From NCBI GenBank assembly GCA_038373885.1, contig JAWZYV010016601.1, positions 620,001 through 684,000 of the forward strand: a DNA stretch of 64,000 nucleotides. The letters are read 5' to 3'. The position numbers were made by a program, and so were the translations under genes. Within the stretch, counting starts at the first letter, position 1. Each line of letters starts with the position of its first letter. The DNA comes from Cheiracanthium punctorium (taxonomy: Eukaryota; Arthropoda; Arachnida; Araneae; Cheiracanthiidae). Under the pieces are notes generated by a model, which was not told where the DNA came from, did no database searches, and saw nothing but the letters and a program-made list of their open reading frames with translations. This document shows positions 1-10,876 of the stretch, in pieces.

Positions 1-8
1 ATTCCAAG

Positions 9-1545
9 CAGGGTTTTAAAAAACCCGGGTTTTTAAAAAAAAATCCAACCCGGGTGGGTTCTATTGGGTTTTTTTGGGTTTTATTGTACATTTTTGGGTT
101 TTTTTGGGGTTTTATTAAGATTTTTTTATAGTGTAACACTTTTTGGATGTAAATTGTATGGTTTTATTTCAAAAGCAGAATAATTTTAGTGTAAAAGAAA
201 ACTTTCATTACAAAATAATTATTTAATTAAAACATAAAAATAACTTCAACTTTAATGCAGTACTATCTTTTTCTGCTGACGTTTATAAAGAGCTCCTAAT
301 TTGTTTTATGACCATAGATAAAAGTATATTATTGTTCACTTACAAAAATATGTTGTTTTTGATTGGCTGTTTTCTATTTTTAAATTTATAAACTTTTTTA
401 TTTTTATTTATTTTTTTTACCTTTGTTTTAAGTAAGTCATAGTTATAACACTTTCTAGTTAGAATATAAGTCAGTACTACTATTTATTTAATAATTTTCT
501 TTATAGTTATTCATTTTTGCTTTGAATGTATATTCCTTTTTACTTTAAAAAATCTAGAATTAATGTCTGACATTTAATCCCACATAAAGAATGTATAATG
601 AATCAGTTTTATATTTCTCAGTACTAAAGTAATACAGCAACTAATAGAATACAGGATGGTTTCCTGTAGGGAATGCAATCCCGCTTTTGCGGGATTACAA
701 TATCATGGCTATAATTTTCATATTTATGTGAGGTATTGTTTTAATTATGAATTAAGATAAAGTATTAAACCTGATAGTGCTTATAAACTTACTTTTTCGT
801 ACTTTTCTCTAATAAAATTAATTTTTATTTGAATGAAATGTCAATCCCGCACAAGATTGCGGGATTGATATTTCATTCAAATAAAAATTAATAGAGAAAA
901 GTGGGAGAAAGTAAGTTTATAAGCACTATCAGGTTTAATACTTTATCTTAATTTATAATTAAAACAATACCTCACATAAATATGAAAATTATAGCCATGA
1001 TATTGTAATCCCGCAAAAGCGGGATTGCTTTCCCTAGTTTCCTGAACCTGAATTCATTCTTGAGATGCATGCTTGTAAGCTGTAAGAGAGAGACATGTCC
1101 CATTGTTCTCTTATCTGGGAAAGGATTTTTTCCCTTGTCACTATACCTGATAATTACATATTTTATTCATATTTAACAACTTATTTATTAAAGAGATAAA
1201 TTACTAAGTTATTCCTGTCTGCATTCTACACCTGTTCATTTTAAAACAAAGATTGCAGATAGAATTGGCTCAAGGTATTATTTTTAAAAAGGTTATTCTT
1301 TATGTTGAAGTTGGAAAAATAATTATAAAAAATTAAACTGGCATATTTATATTTATCTAATACAATGCACCAAGTTATGTAGGTAATATTAAATGTATTT
1401 AATGTCAAATAGCAAATGATTTAAATGAAAGAAAGGAAAAATTTTGATAATTTTTAATAAAACCCAACAAAACCCATTTCTGAGTGGGTTTTATTGGGTT
1501 TTTTAAGTGGGTTTTTTTGGGTTTGTGGGTGGGTCCGAAACCCTG
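9..1545. mobile_element. Non-autonomous hAT-like element with 8-bp target duplication
   Basis: It starts cagggttt and ends aaaccctg. The flanks are attccaag (1-8) and attccaaa (1546-1553), matching at 7 of 8 bases, as expected for an old hAT insertion (CAGGG-type ends, 8-bp duplication). Both ends carry many 'gggtttttt' / 'aaaaaaccc' runs, a sub-terminal repeat rich in GGGTTT. No transposase frame is visible in the 1.5 kb. A second foldback element lies inside at 667-1036. Confidence 0.75.
667..1036. mobile_element. 370-bp foldback element nested in the hAT-like element
   Basis: Almost the entire 370 bp is one inverted repeat. The left arm (tagggaatgcaatcccgc, onward to about 840) is matched by the complement of the right arm up to 1036, with few mismatches. 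The centre carries a second small hairpin, aatcccgcac...gcgggatt. The same 8 bases, gtttcctg, flank it at 659-666 and 1037-1044, so it inserted with an 8-bp duplication. Within each arm, 'aatcccgcttttgcgggatt' is itself a hairpin. A decayed relative lies near 18483-18900. Confidence 0.85.
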
Positions 1546-2664
1546 ATTCCAAAAAATGTACCGACAAAAGTCTAATTTTATTTCTATATAGATTCGCCTA
1601 TAAGGATTCTCGAAAAATGTTGTTACAAGTTTTTTGAAAGATCAGAAATATTTATCGTAGTTGTAGATTGTATTTTTCGGAAAATAAATTGTGTACTTTA
1701 ATATGTTTCTCTCTTTGATTTTCATCCATTTCAAACTTATATTTAGACAATCTTTTCAAGTGTTTAATAATAATTTATTTAAACGTTTAAAGCGTAAGGT
1801 TTGTAAAAAAGGGCGGCCAATTTTAATTTGCATGTGGGCATTTGAAGGTCTAGGATCGGCACTGACTACAATTAATTAGTTTTTGAAAAACGCACAACTC
1901 AACAGAAATATGGTAATTTATTATTTTATATAACCTAATTCACACATTTAATGATAAATAATTTTTAATATACGTAACGAACGGATGAAGTTTAACTTTT
2001 ACTCATATACTTTTTTTGTAAGGGTGTACTGTACATCCATAAGCGTAAGGCGGTAGAGGAACAGTTGAGAAAGGCTCGATAGAAATCGGCCCTCTATCAA
2101 AAATTTGACGTCATCTATATATTTGAACAGCTTTGTTCCCCCTCCTTTTTCCCGCCAGCGGTTTATTGCAGCGGGGGAAAGCGCCTTTAATGAGGGCCAC
2201 ACTATAAGCAAAAGTCATTTTGTGATACTTTTTTTAATTATTTATAGACTAGAAAATGTGTTATGATTTATTTCATTATTAATTTTTAAACAGTGGAACT
2301 TGAAGATTTTTATTTTTATATTATTATTTTAAATTTAAGATAATGGAACTTGGTTACACCAGGAGTGCTTACTTATTAATTTAAGTCAACAGCTAAACAC
2401 ACGAGGACCGGGGCTTGTTCCAGCGCCCCACGGATTCCACCTAGTTCCGGCCAGATTACATCTCCAAGGACCGGTGCCCACTCATAATATTACACACACA
2501 TATATATAGTATATATATTATATATACTATATACATAAGCAAAAAGAACGTGAATGTTACCAAGGAACACTCAAATACCAGATATTATTTTTAAACCACA
2601 AAGCTATCTCCATAGGACGTTTTTTTAATAATTACGGAAAAGGTAAAAATAGGGAAATATATAC
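1546..2664. other. AT-rich sequence downstream of the haem exon
   Basis: This holds the start of the intron after the haem exon and may hold the missing last P450 exon. Open stretches on the minus strand at about 2211-1999 and 2098-2003 end in stop codons, but none joins exon h in the right phase. A short AT palindrome (tatatagtatatatattata) lies near 2500-2535. Bases 1556-1597 resemble the tail of a dispersed repeat also seen near 40105-40135 (acaaaagtctaattttatt). Nothing else is recognised. Confidence 0.4.
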
Positions 2665-2830
2665 CTTATCAGTTTCTGCGCAAGGTTTCAGTCTATATTT
2701 TGCAAGCAGTTTAGACAGAGTAAATTTAGCTTCCATTAAGGCAAACCTCATGCCAATACAATTTCGTGGTCCTTGTCCAAAGGCCTGAAACGCTAGTGGT
2801 TTGATATTATCTTTATTTTCTGGGGCAAAT
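2665..2830 (-). CDS. P450 exon h (haem-binding Cys, L helix)
   Basis: 166 nt: one base plus 55 codons. It opens with the rest of PERF, then FAPENKDNIKPLAFQAFGQG and PRNCIGMRFALMEAK. FGQGPRNCIG matches FxxGxRxCxG; the thiolate-ligand Cys codon is at 2760-2758. The L helix follows, then YRLKPCAETDK at donor gat-aag|gtatat (phase 0). About 25 residues forming the final beta strands should follow in one more exon at lower coordinates. Acceptor tttccag. Confidence 0.96.
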
Positions 2831-4382
2831 CTGGAAAAATGAAAATATTTATACACAAAAAAATGAATTATGTTGTAATAAGTTATTATTTTTGTCATTC
2901 CATGCCATTACACTTATCCAAAATGAAATCATTACGACTTCCATCTAAATGGTAACTTTTTTTTTGAGAAAATAAAATAAACCTCGTATTTCTATAATCT
3001 TAGTGAAATTTTAATATTACATCCCAGCGTATTAACTATGGCAACAAGTTTAATGTATTTATAAGTTTAGTGTAAGTGTATTGTGATGCGAAAACAAATT
3101 GTTAGATAACAAACATGAAACATACTTTCATGGCATAAGCAAGTTCCTAGAGTATTATAAGATATTTAGCTCTTACTTTACAACAAACCCTTATCTTATA
3201 ATAAAGAAATTAGTCTCATACTGCCTCTGTTCGAGCCATGAATTCAGATCTATCCTAAGTATTATCAGCCTGCCTTATATAGTCTCAGAAAATTTATGTT
3301 CTGCTACTGGGTATGGATTTGAAATTGTACATCATTATGATTAAAATAAATAAAAACTTTGTGAAAAAAACACACATGAAATGATACTTATTTCAAGTTA
3401 CGATTGTTTCGACTGAAAATTTATTCAGTCTTCATCAGTCAAAGCCCTTCGTCGCGCAAAACAGAGTGAACTGGAAAAGTTGTTTATCTTTTTAAAATGT
3501 ACTAAGATAGGCCTATCTTCAAAGTAACGGAGCTCATAGAACACAACAACAGAAACACTTTTCCCCAATTTACAATTATCATTTATAGTTGATTATTTTC
3601 GAGACTAACTCATTACTTCTTTGCATATCATAACTAGAACTTCGAGCAAAAATTTGAACATTTTATCAAAGCTATTACTAAATCGTGAATGAAGGTTATA
3701 GTTAGGATCATGCTTTTTACAAGGAAAAATATAAACGGTATAAAAAGTTATAGAGACAATCTCTCTCTTTTAGGGGAGCTGGGTGCATAATAAGGATTCA
3801 GAATCACATGAATCACATAGCAATTGTTTGTAAAATTTTCCACCGTGCTTTGCCAAAATCTAATTATTTTTTCGTAAAAAATACTGAACTAAAATATGTC
3901 AATAGTCAATAAATGGTATTTCGATTCGAATTCTTTAATTATCAGAAAATAAACCATTTATTATAAAACTTGATAAAGTCAGTTAACAAACACTTCAACA
4001 CATTTTGTGGAGTTATTAACCGGTGTATAAAAACAATATTTTTGCCCCCACATTACTATGTGATGAATTCTTATTATCTGATCTATCCCCCTCCCCCCCC
4101 CCCAAAAAAAAAGTTCGTCGCTATATTTTTTTGGGCACTCTTTATATGTTTCGATGTGTGCGTTATATTATTAATTAATGTTACCCCTGATAATTAATGG
4201 TCTAAAATCAACTGGCATTTAACGTCTTTTATATTTTTAATTAGATATTCTCAAGTATTAGATAATCTAGATAAGTCCTGTCTTGTACGACTTTTGCCGT
4301 TGCACGTCTTTTTAAGAAACCTTTTCCTAACCTTTCCTTCTACATCTAACAAGTTTCAATTCTTTTTAAAATTGAGTTTTAC
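2831..4382. other. P450 intron, 1.55 kb, no recognised gene
   Basis: AT-rich intron between exons g and h. Around 3765-3835 there is a short piece (cataataaggattcagaatcacat) related to the sub-terminal part of the TA-flanked MITE found complete at 6814-7252. The open frames here are short and unrelated to anything known to me. Confidence 0.5.
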
Positions 4383-4523
4383 CTCTCAGGTCTGAATTCG
4401 TCTGGATCATCCCACAAATTCGGATCTCTCTGCAAGTTATAGACGGGAACTTGAATGGAAAGTCCTTTCTCCAATTTGAATGATCCGAAATCTACATCTT
4501 CTCCACACTCACGATTCACAAAA
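4383..4523 (-). CDS. P450 exon g (beta sheet region to PERF)
   Basis: 141 nt: one base, 46 codons, two bases. It reads FVNRECGEDVDFGSFKLEKG, then a beta-strand segment (IQVPVYNLQRDPNLW) and DDPDEFRPE. The intron splits the Arg of the PERF motif, completed in the next exon. 'QRDPxLWxxPxxFxPERF' is a P450 hallmark. Acceptor ttttag, donor ag|gtaaaa. Confidence 0.94.
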
Positions 4524-5466
4524 CTAAAAAATAAAGAAGCGTGAGGAAAGGAAATGTTAAGTTACAAGCGAGCCTAAATGTGAACAAAAGTTTTAATTTA
4601 TCTAGGGGAAAATAGGGATACTTAACACAAGGCTTTTTCTTAAAATTAGTGAAGTTTGTAGGAAGTTGGGAGTGACATCCGTTTTTTCCTTTTTGTTAGC
4701 TAGCGACATAGTGAAATTAAGAATAAAATCTTTTTATATATTATTAAACTATGAAACAAATTATATTTTTATCTCAAAAGCAATTTTTGGTGCAGCAAAC
4801 ACTGATAATTTAAAGGATTTTATTTAATGGTGATACTTATTTTAATTGTTCATCTTTTAAGCACAAGCTAAGCTACAAAAACATACAAAATAAGGTTCAC
4901 TTGCTTACATACAAATGGTTGCATTTTAGGATTACGTAATAAGTGTGCAATTAGGGATATTTAACCCAAGATACTGTAGTGTTCTGAAATTGGTCATTCA
5001 TTTTCGCATATTAGCAGTAGAAATTAGGATTGATCTATAGTCAATATTAATTGAGAAAAAAAAGCTAAAAACAGATGTTTTTCATAAATTAAATACTAAG
5101 GTAAATGACTTTTTTGAGAAAAAAATTAATCTCAAGCTATGAGTTTCTGAAAACATTAAATAGTTAGAGAAATATATTTTAACAGTCAATTAATGTGCCT
5201 ATAAAGCTATTTACATTTACAAAGCTCTTAATTTCAACACATCTGTTGATAATATATTTATTTTATTTTTATTCCGAAATCAAAAATATTAACTAGCTGC
5301 ATAGTACAGAAAAACATACTTCTAAAATGCAGTTTTCATGGAGCAGATATTTAAAATACTAAAAAATAGGCAATGAAATTTCTATTACCATTAGTTTTAA
5401 ATAAGATATTCTGGCACTATGTTTATAATTTATAATCATAATTAAGTAAAATATCAATTTATCAAT
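4524..5466. other. AT-rich intron before the composite hAT element
   Basis: Start of the 8-kb intron between exons f and g. I see no gene, terminal repeats or tandem array in it. It ends with the left target duplication ttatcaat (5459-5466) of the next element. Confidence 0.5.
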
Positions 5467-5688
5467 CAGTGGCGGATCTAGGATTGGGTAAAGGGGGGGG
5501 GCTAACTTACTGGGTATTCAATAATTTGGGCACAGTTATCCACAGGCCCTACGAGAGGCGGGGGGCGCCGCCCCGGGGCCCGTGTTCAGCTAAAGTGCGT
5601 CCGTAAATTTTTCAGAATGTGTTAAGAATTTCATTTATAGGTCTTTAATTAAAATCTTTTTTTAAAATAGACTAAATTTCGAATACAT

Positions 5689-6254
5689 CCCAGATAGCAC
5701 AAACTTGTCCAGAACCCTCCCAGAAGACGTCATATAGACAAGTTGACATGTCCATTAAACATCCACGATTCGTCGGATTCTCGTCTCTTTTACATCAATA
5801 TGGCACTATAGGTCGCCCATATGAAGTCTTATAGACATATATATAGACATAATTATGGACGTGCTTACGTATACAAGACTTGTCTATATAGACATAATTA
5901 TGGACGTGCTTACGTATACAAGACTTGCCCATACTAAGTCCACGTATGGACTTAGTATGGGCAAGTCTTGGACATCAACGTCTATATATGGACCTACTTA
6001 GGTCAAGTCTTGGACATCTCCATCCATGCTTCTTGCCATTTCACTAAGGTACTATGGATTATCTGGGACACGTCTATAAAAAAGACTTACCCTGGAAATT
6101 AAATGTCTAATTTTGGTCTATTCATGGACAGTTTCTGGATTTTCCAGATTATGTCCATAAATACTGTCTTCTGGATGTCTATCTATAGACATGGACGTTA
6201 TATGGGCGAGATGGATCAGAAATGGACATAAAATGAACAACTGTGCTATCTGGG
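5689..6254. mobile_element. Terminal-repeat element with CCCAGATAGCAC ends
   Basis: Left end cccagatagcacaa, right end tgtgctatctggg. The inside is built from many degenerate, both-way copies of a motif like 'tatggacgtgcttacg' and 'caagacttg'. One 36-bp stretch repeats in tandem near 5855-5930. A perfect 16-bp hairpin, gcccatactaagtcca / tggacttagtatgggc, lies at about 5928-5964. No obvious target duplication and no coding capacity. It is inserted in the composite hAT. The family is not identified. Confidence 0.7.
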
Positions 6255-6732
6255 ATAATTCTAGAATGATTTAGATGGCAGAAATGTTAATTCTACCATT
6301 TAAATATTAGTATTTTTTTACATGAATTAAAAGTATCATTACATATCAGACAAACTTCCCTCCCACTCTCTTTCCTTTTAGCATTTTGTATGAAAATCAT
6401 TAAAAGAGCAGTTTTACAAAAAAAAAAAAAAAAAAATCCCTTCCGTCCCTCCTGTTTTTTCGAAACTTTTGTGCTTTACGAAAGGGGCTGGGAAGACTTT
6501 CGTCCCGCCTTATAAAATTTCTCTCAGAGGCCCTGGTTATCGAAGCTTGGCGACATTTGGCACGATTTTTTACATGTCGCCTGTATATTTCATTTTTCAA
6601 CCTACATATAGTATTACGTAATCGAATTTCGAGAAAGATGTGCGAATTTTCGATAAAATAAAATACTCGAACCTGCTAGGACTTGCACTTCATAGGAAAA
6701 ACAATGTCTGAAAAAATTAATTTAAATCATAC

Positions 6733-7448
6733 CTCTTTTTTCCATAGCGATATCATTGTATTCTTTCTAATAATGCACCTCTTTACAAAGTGCCTGTTAG
6801 TGATGCATGTATACAGGGTGAATCTAAACTCTTGGGCAAAACTTTAAAGGGTGATAGGGCACATAATAAGGAATCAGAATCACATAGCAATGTGGGGTCG
6901 GCAACGTCGTCTTCGTATAGCTGTTAATAATCACTTCGGAAAAAGTGCTGAAACAACAGTCACTTGCCGACCATTGTTCGTCAGAAACTAATGTATTTTT
7001 CTCAAAACAGAAGACTAAAAATGGATAGTTTAAAAAGTTTATTTTATTTCATGGATGAAATTTTCGGAGACGAGCCTATTGCTTATGAAACTTGGTTAAG
7101 AAATTAGACGGACACTTCAATGCTTTTCCAAAAGTGATTATTACCGGGTAAGTTAAAACTGCGTTTCACCCCAGATTGCTATGTGATTACGATTCCTCAT
7201 TGTGTGCCCTATCACCCCTTAAAGTTTTGCCCAAGAGTTTAGATTCACCCTGTATTTTGTGAGTGCTGTTCTCCTTGAAATAGCTTGTTCTGGGGCTGGG
7301 CATTTATGATTTCTTCCTGATGATTTCCGCTTTCACTCTCACTAGACAAATTATCAGTTTTTGGAATTTTCATAAAATAATCACCTCCATTACGATTCAA
7401 TGACCGCTTTCTTGAGGCCATAATATTTGCATTTAAATTAAATTCCAC
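6733..7448 (-). pseudogene. Open frame in the composite hAT, interrupted by a MITE
   Basis: The minus frame from 7448 contains MASRKRSLNRNGG (Met at 7421), a basic start followed by a Ser/Glu-rich stretch. The MITE at 6814-7252 interrupts it. On the far side the same frame continues for about 27 codons to a donor-like site (gag|gtatga, 6733). It may be the first exon of the composite element's own protein. No domain is recognisable, so the link to a hAT transposase is inference from position. Confidence 0.4.
6814..7252. mobile_element. TA-flanked MITE (Tc1/mariner type), copy 1
   Basis: 439 bp with about 84-bp terminal inverted repeats (cagggtgaatctaaactctt), flanked by TA on both sides (6812-6813, 7253-7254). 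A second copy lies at 49299-49738 with the same ends. The TA target and the CAGGGTG start suggest mobilisation by a Tc1/mariner-type transposase; nothing is encoded. It sits inside an open frame of the composite hAT element. Confidence 0.88.
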
Positions 7449-8658
7449 ACGCGAACGGAGCTAAATAGTGAACAAATGAATCACACTAGCGCTTCACCCG
7501 AAAAGAACGACCAAGCGGCGAAAGCAATTTCAATGGGCTAAGACTTTGAAGCCTGCTTAGATAGGACTACAGTACTTCCAAGAAATTCTTCCACCATTCC
7601 TAAACATTCAAAACGGATGTACTTTTGTATAAACAGTAAATGTGCGAAAACCAGGTAAGGAAAATTAGCTATAATAATATTATTCTTTCAAAATATCCCT
7701 GAAAATCCAAATGGCGGAACAAAAGAACCTTTCACAATGATACAGAAGATAGCCGTTTGGGATTCCTAGTCACTTGATGTCTATGTTACACTCCCCATCC
7801 CTCACTATGTACATCCACAGACCTCAAAATACCCGTAGACCAGACAACCCCCTAGCAGCAATCTTTGCTCGGGCTTTACCAGGCCTATGATCGGTGCATC
7901 GGCTATTCATCGCCTGATCATTCTGATCATCCTTAATTTTTCGTATGTTCATCTTTTCCCGATGATCGAATCTTTACACTGAGATCTGATAGGCGCTTTC
8001 AAGATTGCGAAGGGTAAAGCGAGCAAACAGGTTTATATCGGTCTTTCTACCAAGTAGCTGAACGGCTGGATATCTCCGTTCCTTCATTAATGTGCAAAGA
8101 GCATCATATGCACACCATATGTTTGTTTTAAGGTTGCTGATTGGCTAAGCTATTACGCGGGAAGACAAGACAGGCGACAAAATGCTGAATCATGTTGTCC
8201 TCTTCCTGCTCTTAGCTTTGTCGTGTTCTCCTGTATGTATCTATCTTGTGCTAGCTAAAAGGGCACCTTGCCTTAGTCAATCTCTGTCAAAGAGGGGTGA
8301 CAAGGAATATTTTTAAAACAAAATTTGTCAGCGACTAAAAATTCTGAAAGTTTCCTGAAAAAGTGCGAAATTAATATATAAGAAATTTTCCTTTGTGTAA
8401 ATTTTAAATGACATTTCATTCAAAAACTTGCATTCTTCCCTAGAACAGCATTGAAGAAAAGGATATTTAGTTATAAAATTATATATGCATATGAAAGTAC
8501 ATGAATTAATTGATGCAATAAAAGAAATAAACAAGCTAATATGCAAATCAACGATATATGTGCCAATTTTTATCAATTGCTCAGTTTAAAAGTTTCACCA
8601 AAGGTCATAGGCTTCACATCCTAAGTTGCAAGGCGTTTGCTCTTCCGAGATGAATATA

Positions 8659-8918
8659 CCCAGCTAGAAATGTCTTCACTTTTTTTGCAAAAAAAGTATA
8701 GATTGTGTATAATTTGTGCATAAAAAGTGGATATTTTTTAATATTTTGAAAGCATACACTTTTTGTGCAAATTATATACAGTTTTTATGCATACCAAAAA
8801 GTGAATATTTTATATTGTCAAAAATTGTGCACAAAAGTGTATACTTTTCAAAGTGTTCAAAATATTCACTTTATATGCAAATTTTCTGCACAAGAAGTGC
8901 AAACATTTTCTAGCTGGG
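8659..8918. mobile_element. 260-bp MITE with CCCAGCTAG ends
   Basis: Left end cccagctagaaatgt, right end acattttctagctggg. The interior is a string of near-palindromic motifs such as cttttttgcaaaaaaag and 'tgtgcataaaaagtg', so it could fold extensively. No coding sequence and no clear target duplication. Confidence 0.65.
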
Positions 8919-8929
8919 ATTTAAGCAGT

Positions 8930-9255
8930 TTGAACAGTTTTCACAAAATCTCAAAATCTAATCCAAATTTTAAACTTTAGGGGCATAGTTTAAGTTGTAC
9001 GACCACCTATCGTGTCACTAAATTTTGCTTTATACACTTAAGTCGTATGTGATGCGCCGACAAAAATTTACGCAGTTTAAAACGATTTTCAGAAAAAATC
9101 TCAAAATCTAATTTTTTTTTAAATCCGACGATTATAGCTTAAGGTGAGTGATTGCCTATCATGTCAGTAAATTTCATTCCTTTAGCTTTAGTCACTTTTA
9201 CTTGATGTGCGAACAAAAATTTACACAGTTTGAAACAATCTTCGAAAAATCTCAA
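8930..9255. repeat. Tandem pair of a dispersed ~150-bp repeat
   Basis: Two degenerate units share 'gtttaagttg', 'ccacctatcgtgtca', 'gatgcgccgacaaaaattta', 'cagtttaaaacgattttc' and 'aaaatctcaaaatct'. The same unit, again in tandem, occurs at 21785-22345 and 39735-39960, so it is a dispersed family with a tandem habit. The family is not identified. It ends here in a long T run (9309-9335). Confidence 0.65.
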
Positions 9256-9504
9256 TGTATAGAGAGATTTTTAAAATATTCATTATAATGAATATTTTTA
9301 AAACAGAATTTTTTTTTTTTTTTTTTTTTTTTTTTACGGCCGTACACAGGTCCCAAATGCTTCAAACGGACAGAAATTGCAAAATCTTTTTTATTTTGAG
9401 TAGTGTACAGGAAAAGTCTAGTTTTATTTAATTAGAAACTTAAATATTCCAATTCCGAACTTGAAACAACAATCATTTCAAATTTTAGTCTCGCCAATAA
9501 CGAG

Positions 9505-9578
9505 TCAGACCCCCCCGTCTAGTGGTTAGAATGCCCGGCTACCAAGCGTTAGCTCCCCAGTTCGAAACCAAGTCTCGG
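9505..9578 (+). repeat. tRNA-like pol III promoter relic (SINE head or tRNA pseudogene)
   Basis: The motif gtctagtggttagaatg (from 9517) fits a pol III A box with tRNA-Asp/Glu-like D-loop spacing. The motif cagttcgaaacc (9559-9569) fits a B box and T-loop. The spacing is that of a tRNA, but I cannot pair the acceptor stem. I infer a tRNA-derived SINE head or decayed tRNA copy, not a working tRNA gene. Confidence 0.5.
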
Positions 9579-9778
9579 AAGCTTGAAAAATGAAGTTCAG
9601 ATGGCAGCATTAAAATTCAAAGAGAAGAGGAAAAAGTTCGAATTTGCTTTTTTTACTCTTAAAAAATTTTATCTAGCTGGGATATACCCCAATTTTTATC
9701 GATTGTTCAGTTTAAAATTTTATCAACGGTCATAGGCTTCACATCCTAAGTTGCAAGGTGTTTGCTCTTCCGAGATGA

Positions 9779-10650
9779 ATATAACCCCAATCGCATCGGC
9801 TTTACAACGGCTCTACGCCCAATTTCCCCCCCCCCCCTTGCCGATGATCCAACCCTACTATTCGGGAGAGGACATGCCCGAGCACATTCCCAGATAAGAG
9901 CCCCCGACGCAATGAAGAACCTTGCATGGCGCGCGCTGCGCTTCCTCCCTGTCCGATCATCGGCATTTCAGGAACCGATGACCGTTTGCTACTTGGGCCC
10001 CTATGCTTTCGTTGTGACTAAAATCATCGGGAGCTGTAGGAGGAGCTGTCAGCTGCCAAGGAGGTCCCAAAGATGACGATTCGCGAATTCAGTGCTCTTC
10101 CTTAGGGGGGGGGGGGTGCTGCGCTTTCCCCTTTCTACAAAGCGAAAGAGTACCGATCTTTTGTTCATGAACTTGTAAACAGTCTTCGGGACCGTCTGGT
10201 AGCTCTCAGCCCCTCTCACTGCTTCTGATCACTTTAGTCTCAGAGAAATTATAGCGGTGTCTAGTCTATGTGTATTTTGAGGTCTGTGTGTACATCTATC
10301 ATAAGGTATTCCACATCAGGTACACATCAGTACAGAATCCGAGACGCGCACCGCACAAGGCGCGCGCAAAGACTGTTTATATTAACAGCGAATTATATGT
10401 ATTTTTAGCTCCCCCTTTTCATGACTTTGCAGGGGGTGAATGGACATCCTCGCTCACTGTTCTTTGCACTTGCCATAACCCGTTCAAACAATTAGCTGTT
10501 CTGCGCTATCACGTATATATGGTAAAACTAGGTTACTGATCATCCTTAAAAGAAACCGAAATGCTTCAAGGAGAAGACGAAATTTCGGGCGATTCCTTAG
10601 ATCGAAATTTGATACTCGTTTTGAAAATACCTGTAGCCTGGGAACGAAAG
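9779..10650. other. GC-richer patch inside the composite hAT
   Basis: Base composition is clearly higher in G+C than in the surroundings. It has many 'cgatgatc' / 'gatcatcgg' words, which recur as inverted motifs here and at 7880-8000. A 104-codon open frame crosses it without recognisable protein features. It ends at cctgggaacgaaagggttaa (10634-10653), which looks like a TTAA-type element end. I infer the remnant of another transposon; no partner end was found. Confidence 0.35.
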
Positions 10651-10876
10651 GGTTAAAAACCATTGATTGAGGTCAAGTCTAAAAAGCTAAGTAATAAATC
10701 AAAAAAGTAAATTAAAATTTCAAAATAACCAATTTTAGACACGTAGTTTTTAACTAAGAATCAGAACTCTATTCTATCTAGTCTAAATTCCGTTTCAATG
10801 GGGGGGGGCTATAGCCCCTATAGCCCCCCCCCGTAGATCCGCCTCTGTTATCAATTACCACAAGAGTTATCTGTAA

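Larger units (their letters stand above)
8563..9778. repeat. Direct repeat pair of about 97 bp
   Basis: Bases 8563-8658 and about 9682-9778 are nearly the same: both run from '(c)caatttttatcaattg/cgattgttcagttta' through 'ggtcataggcttcacatcct' to 'gctcttccgagatgaatata'. Left of the second copy is ctagctgggatata, the same motif that ends the small element at 8659-8918. The arrangement suggests that a segment was duplicated around that element's insertion. Confidence 0.7.
5467..10847. mobile_element. 5.4-kb composite hAT element with perfect 8-bp target duplication
   Basis: Left end cagtggcggatcta, right end tagatccgcctctg: imperfect inverted ends of hAT type (CAGTGGCG...). Both flanks are ttatcaat (5459-5466 and 10848-10855), a perfect 8-bp duplication. 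G-runs lie just inside both ends. It occupies most of the 8-kb P450 intron and holds at least three other insertions: 5689-6254, 6814-7252 and 8659-8918. A minus-strand reading frame near 7448 may be the remains of its own gene. The size and degree of nesting suggest it is old, yet the target duplication is intact. Confidence 0.82.

Noticed and set aside
1999..2211. 70-codon minus frame as last P450 exon
   Set aside because: No acceptor in the right phase, and no recognisable C-terminal P450 pattern in that frame. A neighbouring frame looks better but also lacks a phase-matched acceptor.
9762..10076. 104-codon plus-strand frame as a gene
   Set aside because: Non-ATG start, composition-driven, inside a transposon patch, no domain.
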